Of a DNA stretch of 64,000 nt, positions 27,136 to 35,896 are shown piece after piece. The stretch is from positions 84,761 to 148,760 of the forward strand of contig NZ_BMWD01000025.1 of the NCBI RefSeq assembly GCF_014651055.1. The letters are read 5' to 3'. The translations under genes were made by a program, and so were the position numbers. Under the pieces are notes generated by a model, which was not told the DNA's origin, did not search any database, and saw only the letters and a program-made list of their open reading frames with translations. This DNA is from Streptomyces fructofermentans (GTDB taxonomy: Bacteria > Actinomycetota > Actinomycetes > Streptomycetales > Streptomycetaceae). Position 1 is the stretch's first letter; each line of letters begins with the position of its first letter.

Positions 27136-28215
27136 ATGCACGCGCCCGTCACCCACCGCCCCACCCACACCATGAGCCACGTCCGCAGCGTCGCCCTGGC
27201 CCTGCTCGCCGCCCTCGCGTTCACCGGCCTGTTCACCGGGCCCGCCCGCGCGGCCGACGGCGACGCCACCTGGACGGTGCGGACGGCGGCGAACAGCTAC
27301 GGCGACGACCGCTCCAGCTTCAGCTACGCCGTCAATCCCGGCGGACAGGTGAAGGACGCGATGGTCGTCGCCAACCACGGCAGGACCCCGCTCCGGCTCG
27401 CGGTCTACGCCGCCGACGGCTACACCACCGAAGCGGGCGGGCTCGACCTCCTCACCAAGGACAAGAAGTCCGTCGGCGTCGGCGCATGGGTCCACGCCGA
27501 AGAGGCCGACATCGTCATCAAGCCCGGCAAGGCCGCGAAGGTCCCGTTCACGGCCGCCGTGCCGGCCGACGCCACACCCGGGGACTACGTGGGTGGCATT
27601 CTGACCTCGCTGAAGCAGGCCGACGACGCCCAGGGCATCAACGTGGACCGCCGTCTCGGCATCCGGGTCAAGCTCCGGGTCGGCGGCACGCTCAAGCCTC
27701 GCCTCGCGATCGAGAACGCCCACGTGGAGTATGAGGGCTCGCTCAATCCGTTCGCCAAGGGCGACGCCACCCTCACCTACACCGTCCACAACACCGGCAA
27801 CACCATCCTGTCCGGACGGCAGGCGGCGTCGGTGTCCGGTCCGTTCGGCTTGCTTCGGTCCGGCGCCGACCCCATCGCCGCGACGCCCGAACTGCTCCCG
27901 GGCGAGAGCCGCGACGTGACGGTGCCCGTCCATGGTGTCACTCCCGCCTTCAGACTCGCCGCGACCGCAACCCTGACACCGGCGCTCACCGACGCGTCCG
28001 GCTCCGTCACCCCGCTCGAGCCCGTCGAGGCCACGACGCACGCCTGGGCGATCCCGTGGACGCTGTCCCTGCTCGTCCTCGTACTGGGCGCGGGGATCGC
28101 CGCAGCGGTGCTCCTCGTCCGCCGACGGCGTGCACAGCGCAAGGTGCGCGAGGACGCCCTCGTGCAGAACGCCGTCGAGCAGGCGCTCCGCGACCGGGAG
28201 ACGCAGCAGAACTGA
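27136..28215 (+). CDS. DUF916/WxL-interacting membrane-anchored protein
   Basis: The 359-residue protein has a signal peptide (to ARAAD near residue 40), two immunoglobulin-like domains of the DUF916 type (FSYAVNPGGQVKDAMVVANH, then GDYVGGILTSL), a transmembrane helix (about 305-330) and a basic cytoplasmic tail (VRRRRAQRKV). In low-GC Gram-positives DUF916 proteins are encoded with WxL-domain proteins and hold them at the wall. It lies 75 bases after the phosphatase with its own GGAG site, so it probably anchors or presents that enzyme. Confidence 0.8.
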   Translation: MHAPVTHRPTHTMSHVRSVALALLAALAFTGLFTGPARAADGDATWTVRTAANSYGDDRSSFSYAVNPGGQVKDAMVVANHGRTPLRLAVYAADGYTTEAGGLDLLTKDKKSVGVGAWVHAEEADIVIKPGKAAKVPFTAAVPADATPGDYVGGILTSLKQADDAQGINVDRRLGIRVKLRVGGTLKPRLAIENAHVEYEGSLNPFAKGDATLTYTVHNTGNTILSGRQAASVSGPFGLLRSGADPIAATPELLPGESRDVTVPVHGVTPAFRLAATATLTPALTDASGSVTPLEPVEATTHAWAIPWTLSLLVLVLGAGIAAAVLLVRRRRAQRKVREDALVQNAVEQALRDRETQQN

Positions 28216-28226
28216 CTCCGGGGAGC

Positions 28227-28273
28227 CGGGGAGGGCCGCGGCGAACGAGCCGCACGGACGTCGCCGCCTCCCG
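28227..28273. terminator. Possible bidirectional terminator
   Basis: A GC-rich inverted repeat pairs GCGGCGA with TCGCCGC and extends through GGGAG/CTCCC with a small bulge. It lies between the convergent DUF916 and AraC genes, where a shared terminator is expected. Confidence 0.4.
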
Positions 28274-28307
28274 AGGACCGAGTGACCGGCCGGCGACAGC
28301 GACGCCG

Positions 28308-29915
28308 TTACTGGTCCCGTTCGAACTCGCGCTGCTGGTAGTCGCGCGGAGACAGTCCGTGGAAGCGGGAGAAGGCGGCGCTGAACGTGGGCAGGTGGGC
28401 GTATCCGGTCCGGCGCGCGACGGCGCTGGGCGGGGCGCCCCCGGCGAGCAGGTCGCGAGCGATGCGCATGCGGGCGGCATAGCGCCAGCGGCCCAGTGTC
28501 ATACCGGTCTCGTCGCGGAAGGCGCGGTGGACCTCGGCGCCGGCATCGACATCGTGTGTCCCGCCGGGCTCGCCGATGCGACGCAGGCACTCCATGGCGA
28601 CGGCACGCGCGCGCGGATCGGTGGGCATCGGCACCGACAACGCCCGCTGCGCGGCGACCTGTTCCGCGAACAGGTCGAGGACGTGGCGGGGGTCGTGGTC
28701 GTCGGGACGCAGTCCGGAGCGGGCGCTGATCGAGCAGGACATCAAGCAGTCGTCCCAGGCGGGCGAGAACCGCACCTGCAGCGGTTCCGTCAGTTGGAGG
28801 TCGGCGGTACTCGCGTTGCCCAGCGGCAGGGAGACGGAGTTCTCGCGGAGGCCGGTGACGTGCTCCACTTCCGCGGGGATCCAGGTCGCCACCCCTCGCT
28901 CCCGTTCGTAGCGCCGGTCGCCGATGTCCAGGTACCCGCTGCCCCGGTACACCCAGCTGAGGACGTGGATGTCGTTGGTGTGCGACGGCGTGCTGGCCGC
29001 GGGCAGCATGTCGGGCGGGGCGGGTGTGTCGGTCCTGCGCACCATCCGGATCAGGTCGTCGGTCTGCCGTGCCGCGGCCGCGCGTTGCGTGAGCCCCCTG
29101 GCGCCGGGTCGGGCGGAGAGCTTTCGTCCGAACTCGTGGGGGGTCAGTCCGAACCGTCCCTTGAAGGCCCGCGTGAGGCCGTTGCGGCTGGCGAAGCCCA
29201 CCCGAGCGGCCACCTGGTCCACGTCGTAACCGGCGGCGAGGAACTCGACGGCGGCGCCGAGTCGGCAGAGCAGCCGCCACTGCTCGAACGTGAGCCCGGT
29301 GTCGGCGAGGAAGTCGCGGCGGAGGGTGCGCGCGCTGCAGAGCACCCGCGCCGCCCACTGCTCGACCGTGAGGTCGAGCGCGGGGTCGCGGGTCAGTTCC
29401 TCGGCGACCGCCCTGGCGCCGGGGGCTCGCGGCATCGCCGGCGGTGCGAGCCCCTCCGGGCCCGGATTTCGCCCGGCCGCGACGGGCGCCGGCGGGCGCG
29501 AGCCCGGACGCCGCAGGAGCGCCTCGATCGCCTCGGGGGAGTACCCGCTGCCGTTGAACGGGGTGACCTGCAGGTTGAAGAGCTGGATCAACCAGTCCTG
29601 CCAGCCATGGGGAACGTCGAACCGCGTCGGTTCCGACGGCCCCCAGGCGCCGATGCCGGCGTGGGGCCACAACGGGAAGGCGACCGTGCCCGGTGCAGTG
29701 GTGACCGCCCGCTCCGTCCAGCCGTCCGCGGGGATCCAGGCGCCTTCGCCGCTCTCCAGGCGGAGCACCGGCCCGCCGTCGAGGCGTACTTGCGCCGCGC
29801 CCGTGCGAACCCAGAGCAGCAGCGGTCGAACGGGGGCATCCGCCGGACGCAGCCGCGCGGCCGGAATCGGCGGCGGATCGCCGACGCCCGCCGCGAACGA
29901 GGAGGGAACCACCAT
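28308..29915 (-). CDS. Tandem AraC-family regulator of the siderophore locus
   Basis: At 535 residues this is about twice the usual AraC length and reads as two AraC proteins in one chain. Unit 1 has a cupin-like domain (about 30-130) and an AraC HTH pair (DLTVEQWAARVLCSARTLRR to FGLTPHEFGRKLSA, about 180-275). Unit 2 has a second sensor (SWVYRGSGYLDIGDRRY, about 320) and a second HTH (MTLGRWRYAARMRIARDLL to HGLSPRDYQQREFE, about 445-530). It is divergent from the iron operon and likely controls it, perhaps with a ferric siderophore as ligand, as AraC regulators of other siderophore loci do. Confidence 0.82.
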   Translation of the reverse strand: MVVPSSFAAGVGDPPPIPAARLRPADAPVRPLLLWVRTGAAQVRLDGGPVLRLESGEGAWIPADGWTERAVTTAPGTVAFPLWPHAGIGAWGPSEPTRFDVPHGWQDWLIQLFNLQVTPFNGSGYSPEAIEALLRRPGSRPPAPVAAGRNPGPEGLAPPAMPRAPGARAVAEELTRDPALDLTVEQWAARVLCSARTLRRDFLADTGLTFEQWRLLCRLGAAVEFLAAGYDVDQVAARVGFASRNGLTRAFKGRFGLTPHEFGRKLSARPGARGLTQRAAAARQTDDLIRMVRRTDTPAPPDMLPAASTPSHTNDIHVLSWVYRGSGYLDIGDRRYERERGVATWIPAEVEHVTGLRENSVSLPLGNASTADLQLTEPLQVRFSPAWDDCLMSCSISARSGLRPDDHDPRHVLDLFAEQVAAQRALSVPMPTDPRARAVAMECLRRIGEPGGTHDVDAGAEVHRAFRDETGMTLGRWRYAARMRIARDLLAGGAPPSAVARRTGYAHLPTFSAAFSRFHGLSPRDYQQREFERDQ

Positions 29916-29949
29916 GTCCTAACCATGCGGCAGTCTGCGCACACTATCG

Positions 29950-29971
29950 AAGGTAAGGTTTGCCTAACTTT
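29950..29971. promoter_or_regulatory. Iron box (DmdR/IdeR-type operator)
   Basis: AAGGTAAGGTTTGCCTAACT is an imperfect palindrome close to the actinobacterial iron-box consensus TTAGGTTAGGCTAACCTAA. It lies between the divergent tandem AraC gene and the siderophore operon, about 70 bases before the latter, so both should be repressed when iron is plentiful. Confidence 0.8.
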
Positions 29972-30042
29972 AGCAGTGCGCGCCTTTCCGATGCCGGTGG
30001 GCGGCTCCAGCCCTCGTAGCGACCGGAAAGGTCAGTCCCCGC

Positions 30043-31908
30043 ATGCCCAAGACCTCGCGCCGACTCAGCGTGCGCCCGCCGACCCTGCGAGAGGTCGAGG
30101 TGGTCCGGACGGTCGACATCACGCCCGGAATGCGGCGGGTCACGATGACCGGCGAACAGCTGCGGGCGTTCACCACCGCGGACGGCTTCGCGCGGCCGGC
30201 CTTCGAGTCCCCGGGCTTCGACGACGACCTCGCGTTCTACTTTCCGTACCCCGGTCAGCGTGATCCGGTGCTCCCGGTCCAGGGCGAGGCCAAGTTGATC
30301 GTGCCCAAGGACCCCCGACCTCTGTCGCGGGCCTACACGGTCCGCCGTTGGGACCCCGAGGCCGGTGAGCTGGACGTGGACTTCGTCCGGCACGGGGTGG
30401 GCGCGGGAACGACGTGGGCCTACCGCACCCGGCCGGGTGACCGGATCCACCTCAGCGGCCCGAGCACGTCCAAGACGTTCCCGACCGGCGCCGACTGGCT
30501 GCTCGTGGCGGGCGACGACACCGCCCTCCCCGCGATCGGCCGCCTGCTCGACGAGCTCCCGTCCGACGCCCGGGCGCAGGTGTTCATCGAGATCGCCGAG
30601 GAGGCCCACCGCCAGGAACTGCGCGAGCTGCCCGGGGTCGACGTGACGTGGCTGGTCCGCCCCGGCGCACCCGCCGGGAACGTGTCCCTGCTCACCGAGA
30701 CCGTCCGCGCAGCGCGGTGGTGGTCCGGCCAGGCGTTCGCATGGCTGGCCGGCGAGCACACGGCCGTCCGGGACATCCGCCGGCACCTGGTCGAGGACCG
30801 TGGCATGCCCAAGGAGGACATCGACTTCGCCGGCTACTGGCGTCGCTCCCACGTCGTCGCACTGGAGACCGACGGGGCGGTCCCCGATCCGGAGAGGACG
30901 GTCACGCCGTTCCAGAGGCTCCACGACCTGACCGAGCTGGTCGCGCCGATCGCGATCCGCACCGCAGTCGAGCTGGGCGTTCCCGATCTGGTCTCCCGCG
31001 GCGTGACCGGGGTGGCCGAGCTGGCCGCCAAGGCCGGCGCCGACGAGCGCGCGCTCGGCAAGCTGCTGCGCTACCTGCACACCCTGGACGTGGTGACCGA
31101 GACGGAGCCGGGGCACTACGCCCTGACGCCCGTCGGCGACGTCCTCACCCTGGAGTTCATCGCCGACCGCCTGCACTCCGCCGGAGTGGTCGGTCGCGAG
31201 ATGCTCGGGATCCACGGCCTCACGGAGTCGCTGCGCACCGGCCGACCCGCCTACGCCTCGGTCACCGGCCAGGCCTTCGCCGACGTACGGGCCGAGCAGG
31301 ACTACGAGGACCGTCACCTGGAGCGCCTGGCGAAGTTCCAGCCGGCGCTGGCCGAACCGATCGCCACGTCCGACCTGCTCGCCGGAGTCCAGCACCTGGT
31401 GATCCACTCCGGCGGTGCCGGCGCCCACGCCCGTGAGTACGTCGCGGCCCACGAGAACCTGCGCGTGACCATCTGCGCCCTGCCCGCCCAGGCCGACTGG
31501 CTGCGCCGCGACCTGCCCGCCACGATCCCCGACGAGCGGCAGCGCACGCGGGTCGGCGTGCTGGAGCAGTCCGTCTTCGAGCCCGGCCCGGCAGCCGACG
31601 CCGTGCTCATCAGCCGCGCCTTCAGGACACTGCCCGACGCCGACGCCGCCCACGCACTGCGCCGGGCCGCGGAGAACCTCGTCCCCGGCGGACGGGTGCT
31701 GCTGATCGAGGAGGTCTTCGACACCGACGACCTCGACGAGCACGACGGCGAGGCGGACCTCATCGGCCTGGTCTGCCACGGCTCGGGCCTTCGCACCGCG
31801 GCGGAACTGGACGCCGTCATCGCCCGGGCCGGCCTCACGCGGAGGTCGGCGCACACCGTCGGCCTCGGCACCACCGTCCATGAGCTCCTGCGCTCCACCA
31901 CCGACTGA
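30043..31908 (+). CDS. Siderophore-interacting reductase fused to a degenerate O-methyltransferase
   Basis: The 621-residue protein has a siderophore-interacting (SIP, FAD-binding) reductase domain in residues 1-285, with SRAYTVRRWDPEAGELDVDF and WAYRTRPGDRIHLSGPS, ending in GYWRRSHVV. Residues about 290-621 match the O-methyltransferase fold: a winged dimerisation part (LVAPIAIRTAVELGVPDLVS, YALTPVGDVL) and a Rossmann part. The SAM-binding loop reads HLVIHSGGAGAHARE instead of the usual VDVGGGxG, so catalysis is doubtful. The first domain should reduce ferric siderophores in the cytoplasm. First gene after the iron box; an extra role of the second domain, such as substrate docking, is a guess. 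Confidence 0.85.
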   Translation: MPKTSRRLSVRPPTLREVEVVRTVDITPGMRRVTMTGEQLRAFTTADGFARPAFESPGFDDDLAFYFPYPGQRDPVLPVQGEAKLIVPKDPRPLSRAYTVRRWDPEAGELDVDFVRHGVGAGTTWAYRTRPGDRIHLSGPSTSKTFPTGADWLLVAGDDTALPAIGRLLDELPSDARAQVFIEIAEEAHRQELRELPGVDVTWLVRPGAPAGNVSLLTETVRAARWWSGQAFAWLAGEHTAVRDIRRHLVEDRGMPKEDIDFAGYWRRSHVVALETDGAVPDPERTVTPFQRLHDLTELVAPIAIRTAVELGVPDLVSRGVTGVAELAAKAGADERALGKLLRYLHTLDVVTETEPGHYALTPVGDVLTLEFIADRLHSAGVVGREMLGIHGLTESLRTGRPAYASVTGQAFADVRAEQDYEDRHLERLAKFQPALAEPIATSDLLAGVQHLVIHSGGAGAHAREYVAAHENLRVTICALPAQADWLRRDLPATIPDERQRTRVGVLEQSVFEPGPAADAVLISRAFRTLPDADAAHALRRAAENLVPGGRVLLIEEVFDTDDLDEHDGEADLIGLVCHGSGLRTAAELDAVIARAGLTRRSAHTVGLGTTVHELLRSTTD

Positions 31909-31939
31909 ACCACTCCACACCGAGAAGAAGAGAACACCC

Positions 31940-32950
31940 ATGAGCAACGCCCCCCTGATGAGACGCGGCGCAGTCCTCGCCGCCGCACTGATGAGCGCGT
32001 CGCTCGTCCTCACCGCCTGCGGCGGTGACGGCGACGACACCGGCGACAAGGCCACCGGGACCCGCGGCGACAAGACCGCCGGGAGCCGCAGCGTCAAGGC
32101 CGAGAACGGCACCGTCAAGGTTCCGACCGACCCCGAGCGAATCGTCACCATCGGCAACACGAACCTCCCCTTCCTCGACCTGGGGGGCAAGCCGGTGGGC
32201 GTCACCGAGGCGTCCGACTCCGAACTCGACGTGCTGCCGAAGGAGCAGAGGACCGCGTACGAGGCAGCCGAGGTCGTCGGCAGCAACGGTGGCGAGGTGG
32301 ACCTCGAGAAGCTCGCCGCTCTCAAGCCGGACCTGATTTTGGTCCAGTTCCACTCGAACGACTGGGACAAGGTCGGCAAGAAGCTCGAGGCGATCGCCCC
32401 GACCGTGTACTGGGGGCTCGACACCGAGTGGAAGGCCTTCGCCGACGCCATCGCGGAGGCCGGCAACGTCTCGGACGAGCTCAGCCGGCAGAAGGCGGAA
32501 TTCGAGGACAAGGTCGCCAAGATCCAGAAGACCTACGGCAAGGTCATCAAGGACACCTCGTTCGTCGACGTCTCCCGCGGGGACTGGAGCGATCCCGGAA
32601 CGTTCTACATCGCGGACATCGGCTGCTCCGAGATCGCCCGGGACGACATCGGCCTGGACCTCCCCGAGGCGGCCGAGGGCAAGGACCCCCTGGCCTACGA
32701 GTCCCTGCCGTTCGAGCAGATCGGTGAGCTGTCCAAGTACGACGTGGTCACCTACCCGGTCGACGCGGACGGCCGGCCGACAGAGCCGTTCGCGCCCGTG
32801 GTCAAGACCAACACCTGGAAGGCGCTGCCCGCCGTACGCTCCGAGCGCGCGCTGGGAGTCTTCTGCCCCGGCAACAACTCGTACGGGCCCGTCATCCAGT
32901 ACCTGGACTCGCTCGACAGCGCACTGGCGACCCTCCCCGCCCAGCAGTGA
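31940..32950 (+). CDS. Iron-siderophore ABC transporter substrate-binding lipoprotein
   Basis: The 336-residue protein has a signal peptide with lipobox LVLTAC (cysteine near residue 27) and an FhuD/FepB-like type III binding fold: PTDPERIVTIGN, LAALKPDLILVQF and TWKALPAVRSERAL. It captures ferric siderophore at the membrane surface for the FecCD permeases. Thirty-one bases separate it from the SIP gene. Its TGA stop overlaps the GTG start of the first permease. Confidence 0.92.
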   Translation: MSNAPLMRRGAVLAAALMSASLVLTACGGDGDDTGDKATGTRGDKTAGSRSVKAENGTVKVPTDPERIVTIGNTNLPFLDLGGKPVGVTEASDSELDVLPKEQRTAYEAAEVVGSNGGEVDLEKLAALKPDLILVQFHSNDWDKVGKKLEAIAPTVYWGLDTEWKAFADAIAEAGNVSDELSRQKAEFEDKVAKIQKTYGKVIKDTSFVDVSRGDWSDPGTFYIADIGCSEIARDDIGLDLPEAAEGKDPLAYESLPFEQIGELSKYDVVTYPVDADGRPTEPFAPVVKTNTWKALPAVRSERALGVFCPGNNSYGPVIQYLDSLDSALATLPAQQ

Positions 32951-33990
32951 CAGCCCTCGCCCTTCGGCAGGACGGTCCGGGCACCGAGACGGTGCCCGGA
33001 CCCCGTCGTCGGCTGCTCGGCCTGGTCGTCGCACTGGTGGTGCTGTCCGTCCTGCTGGTGCTGAGCGTCATGATCGGGTCGACGTCGATCGCGCCGTCGA
33101 CGGTGTGGGACGCGCTGTTCCACTCCTCGGCCGACATCGACGAGTTCGCGATCCGCGACTTCCGGCTGCCGCGCACGATCGTGGGTCTGGTCGTCGGCGT
33201 CGCCCTCGGCCTGTCGGGCGCGTTGATCCAGGCGCTCACCCGCAACCCCCTGGCCGAACCGGGTGTCCTCGGCGTCCATGCCGGTGCGTCCTTCGCGGTG
33301 ACGGTCGCCGTGGGCCTGCTCGGCGTCCGCGACGTCCGGGGCTACATGTGGTTCGCGTTCGCGGGGGCACTGGTGGTCACGCTCCTGGTGCTCGCCCTCG
33401 GGTCGACACGGCAGGGCCACTCACCGGTGGTCATGGTGCTCGCCGGGGTCTGCGTGGGTGCCGTGTTCGGCGGCGCCAGGGAAGGGCTCCAGCTGACCGA
33501 CCCGGACGCCTTCGACGCGATGCGGAACTGGAACGCCGGGTCGATCGCGGGTCGCCCGCTCGACGTCGTGTGGCCGATCCTGCCGTTCCTCGCGGTGGCG
33601 ATCGTCCTGGCCTTCGCGGTGTCGGGCCCGCTCAACGCCCTGGCCCTGGGCGACGAGTTGGCGGTCGCCCAAGGCGTCAGGCTGGTACGCACCCGGGTGC
33701 TCGCGGTGACCGCGCTCACCCTCCTCGCCGGCGGCGCCACCGCGATCGCCGGACCCATCGGATTCGTCGGACTCATGGTGCCGCACGTGGCCCGCTGGAT
33801 CGTCGGCCCGCACCAGCGCTGGATCTTCGCCTACAGCATCCTCCTCGCCCCGAGCCTGCTGCTGGTCTCCGACATCCTCGGCCGCGTCGTGATGAGGCCC
33901 GGCGAGATCCCCGTGGGTGTCGTCACCGCCTTCGTCGGCGCCCCCGTTCTCGTCGCGCTGGTGCGTCGGAAGAAATCGAGCGGACTATGA
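32947..33990 (+). CDS. Iron-siderophore ABC transporter permease (FecCD family)
   Basis: This 347-residue polytopic protein has about nine to ten membrane segments and the FecCD hallmarks RDFRLPRTIVGLVVGVALGL, LTRNPLAEPGVLGVHAGA and IAGPIGFVGLMVPHVAR. It forms one half of the ferric-siderophore channel. The GTG start overlaps the upstream stop, and its own stop overlaps the next ATG as ATGA. Confidence 0.93.
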   Translation: MTALALRQDGPGTETVPGPRRRLLGLVVALVVLSVLLVLSVMIGSTSIAPSTVWDALFHSSADIDEFAIRDFRLPRTIVGLVVGVALGLSGALIQALTRNPLAEPGVLGVHAGASFAVTVAVGLLGVRDVRGYMWFAFAGALVVTLLVLALGSTRQGHSPVVMVLAGVCVGAVFGGAREGLQLTDPDAFDAMRNWNAGSIAGRPLDVVWPILPFLAVAIVLAFAVSGPLNALALGDELAVAQGVRLVRTRVLAVTALTLLAGGATAIAGPIGFVGLMVPHVARWIVGPHQRWIFAYSILLAPSLLLVSDILGRVVMRPGEIPVGVVTAFVGAPVLVALVRRKKSSGL

Positions 33991-35045
33991 ACACGGACAT
34001 CGCCCGGGCGGACCTCGGGCGGCGGGTGCTGGTGCTGAGGCGCCGGCAGGTCGCGGTACGTCTCCAGTGGCGCTCGGTCGTCGTCTGCGCGGTGCTCGCG
34101 CTCGCGGTCGCCGCCACGGCGGTCCTCGCGCTGATGACCGGCTCGTACTCGCTGAGCCCCGGGCAGGTGCTCTCCGCGCTGACCGGCGGGGAGACCGACA
34201 TCGTCCGCGACATCGTGGTCGAGTGGCGGCTGCCGCGGGTGGCCGCGGCGCTGGTGTTCGGCGCGGCCCTGGGTGTGAGTGGGGCGGTCTTCCAGTCGCT
34301 GCTGCGCAACCCGCTCGCCGACCCCGGCATCGTCGGGTTCTCCCAAGGCTCCTACACCGGCGCACTGATCGTGATCCTGGTCGTCAACGGCACCTACGTG
34401 CAGCTGGTCGGCGGGGCGCTGCTGGGCGGGATGGCCACCGCCGTGGCCGTGTACCTGCTCGCCCACCGACGAGGAGTGCAGGGGTTCCGGCTGATCGTCG
34501 TCGGCATCGGCGTCTCGGCGATGCTCAGCTCGCTCAACACCTGGCTGATCCTCAAGGCCGACCTGGACCAGGCGATGTCCGCGGCGGCCTGGGGTGCCGG
34601 GTCGCTCAACGGCGTGTCCTGGGACCAGGTCGCCGTCGGCGGCGCCTGCATCGCCGTACTCCTGCTGCTGACCGGGATGCTGAGCCGGCCGATGCGGCAG
34701 ATGGAGCTGGGTGACGACGCGGCCGCCTCGCACGGGGTACGGGTCGCGCCCGTACGCCTCGGCCTGATCCTGGTGGCAGTGGCACTGACCGCGACGGTCA
34801 CGGCCGCGTCGGGGCCGATCGCGTTCATCTCCCTGGTCGCCCCGCAGATCGGACGCCGGCTCGCCCGCACCGCCGGGATCACCCTCACCCCCGCCGCCTT
34901 CGTCGGCGCGCTGCTGTGTCTGGCGTCGGACTACCTCGCCCAGCACGTCGCCCCCACCCCGCTGCCGGTCGGCATCGTCACCGTCGTGCTCGGCGGCGGC
35001 TACCTCGGACACCTGCTGTTCAGCGAAGCCAGGAGACGCCTGTGA
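33987..35045 (+). CDS. Iron-siderophore ABC transporter permease (FecCD family)
   Basis: The second FecCD permease (352 residues) shows VEWRLPRVAAALVFGAALGV, LLRNPLADPGIVGFSQGS and ASGPIAFISLVAPQIGRRL. It pairs with the preceding permease, as FepD with FepG. The ATG overlaps the previous stop; its stop overlaps the GTG of the ATPase gene. Confidence 0.93.
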   Translation: MNTDIARADLGRRVLVLRRRQVAVRLQWRSVVVCAVLALAVAATAVLALMTGSYSLSPGQVLSALTGGETDIVRDIVVEWRLPRVAAALVFGAALGVSGAVFQSLLRNPLADPGIVGFSQGSYTGALIVILVVNGTYVQLVGGALLGGMATAVAVYLLAHRRGVQGFRLIVVGIGVSAMLSSLNTWLILKADLDQAMSAAAWGAGSLNGVSWDQVAVGGACIAVLLLLTGMLSRPMRQMELGDDAAASHGVRVAPVRLGLILVAVALTATVTAASGPIAFISLVAPQIGRRLARTAGITLTPAAFVGALLCLASDYLAQHVAPTPLPVGIVTVVLGGGYLGHLLFSEARRRL

Positions 35046-35896
35046 GCGCAACCCCGCCCGGCACCGCGCGCCTTCGCGTGGAGTCGGCGACGATCGGCTA
35101 CGACCGGCGGATCATCTCCGAGCACCTCTCGGTGGCCATACCCGACCAGTCGTTCACGGTCGTCGTCGGCCCGAACGCGTGCGGCAAGTCCACCCTGCTG
35201 CGCAGCCTGTCCCGGCTGCTGAAGCCGTCGGCCGGGCAGGTCGTCCTCGACGGCTCGGACATCCACTCGTACAAGACCGGAGAGGTGGCGCGGCGGGTCG
35301 GAGTGCTGCCGCAGACCTCGATCGCCCCGGACGGGATCACCGTCGCCGACCTCGTGGCCCGGGGACGGTACCCCCACCAGGGGTTCATCCGGCAGTGGAC
35401 CGAGGACGACGAGCAGGCCGTGCTCAGGGCGATGCACCAGACCTCGGTCACCGACCTCGCGGGGCGTCCGGTGGACGAGCTGTCGGGCGGGCAGCGCCAG
35501 CGCGTGTGGGTCGCGATGGCGCTCGCGCAGCACACCGACATCACGCTGCTCGACGAACCGACCACCTTCCTCGACATCACCCACCAGATCGAGCTGATGG
35601 AGCTGTTCACCGACCTGCACCACCTCGGCCACACCCTGGTCGCCGTCCTGCACGACCTGAACCACGCCGCCCGCTACGGCACCCACCTGATCGCCATGAA
35701 GGACGGCGCCGTGGTCGCCGAGGGCACACCGGACGAGGTCGTCACGGCCGAACTGGTCGAGGAGGTGTTCGGGCTGCGCTGCCTGGTGGTGCCCGATCCG
35801 GTGGCCGGCAGCCCCCAGGTGGTGCCGCTCGGCCGCGAACGAACCCGACGACGGTCCGCCGGCGACCCCGACGTAGAAGGTGCGAGAAATGGCTGA
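35042..35896 (+). CDS. Iron-siderophore ABC transporter ATP-binding protein
   Basis: The 284-residue ATPase of the FepC/FecE type has Walker A VGPNACGKSTLL (about 41-52), signature DELSGGQRQRVWVAMALAQ, Walker B ITLLDEPTTFLD and H-loop VLHDLNHAARYG. It powers the two FecCD permeases. The GTG start overlaps the upstream stop and the gene overlaps the esterase start by eight bases. An Arg-rich tail of about 20 residues follows the core. Confidence 0.94.
   Translation: MSATPPGTARLRVESATIGYDRRIISEHLSVAIPDQSFTVVVGPNACGKSTLLRSLSRLLKPSAGQVVLDGSDIHSYKTGEVARRVGVLPQTSIAPDGITVADLVARGRYPHQGFIRQWTEDDEQAVLRAMHQTSVTDLAGRPVDELSGGQRQRVWVAMALAQHTDITLLDEPTTFLDITHQIELMELFTDLHHLGHTLVAVLHDLNHAARYGTHLIAMKDGAVVAEGTPDEVVTAELVEEVFGLRCLVVPDPVAGSPQVVPLGRERTRRRSAGDPDVEGARNG

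Noticed and set aside
29944..32520. 858-codon open frame opposite the SIP and binding-protein genes
   Set aside because: No family match; antisense shadow of strong genes.
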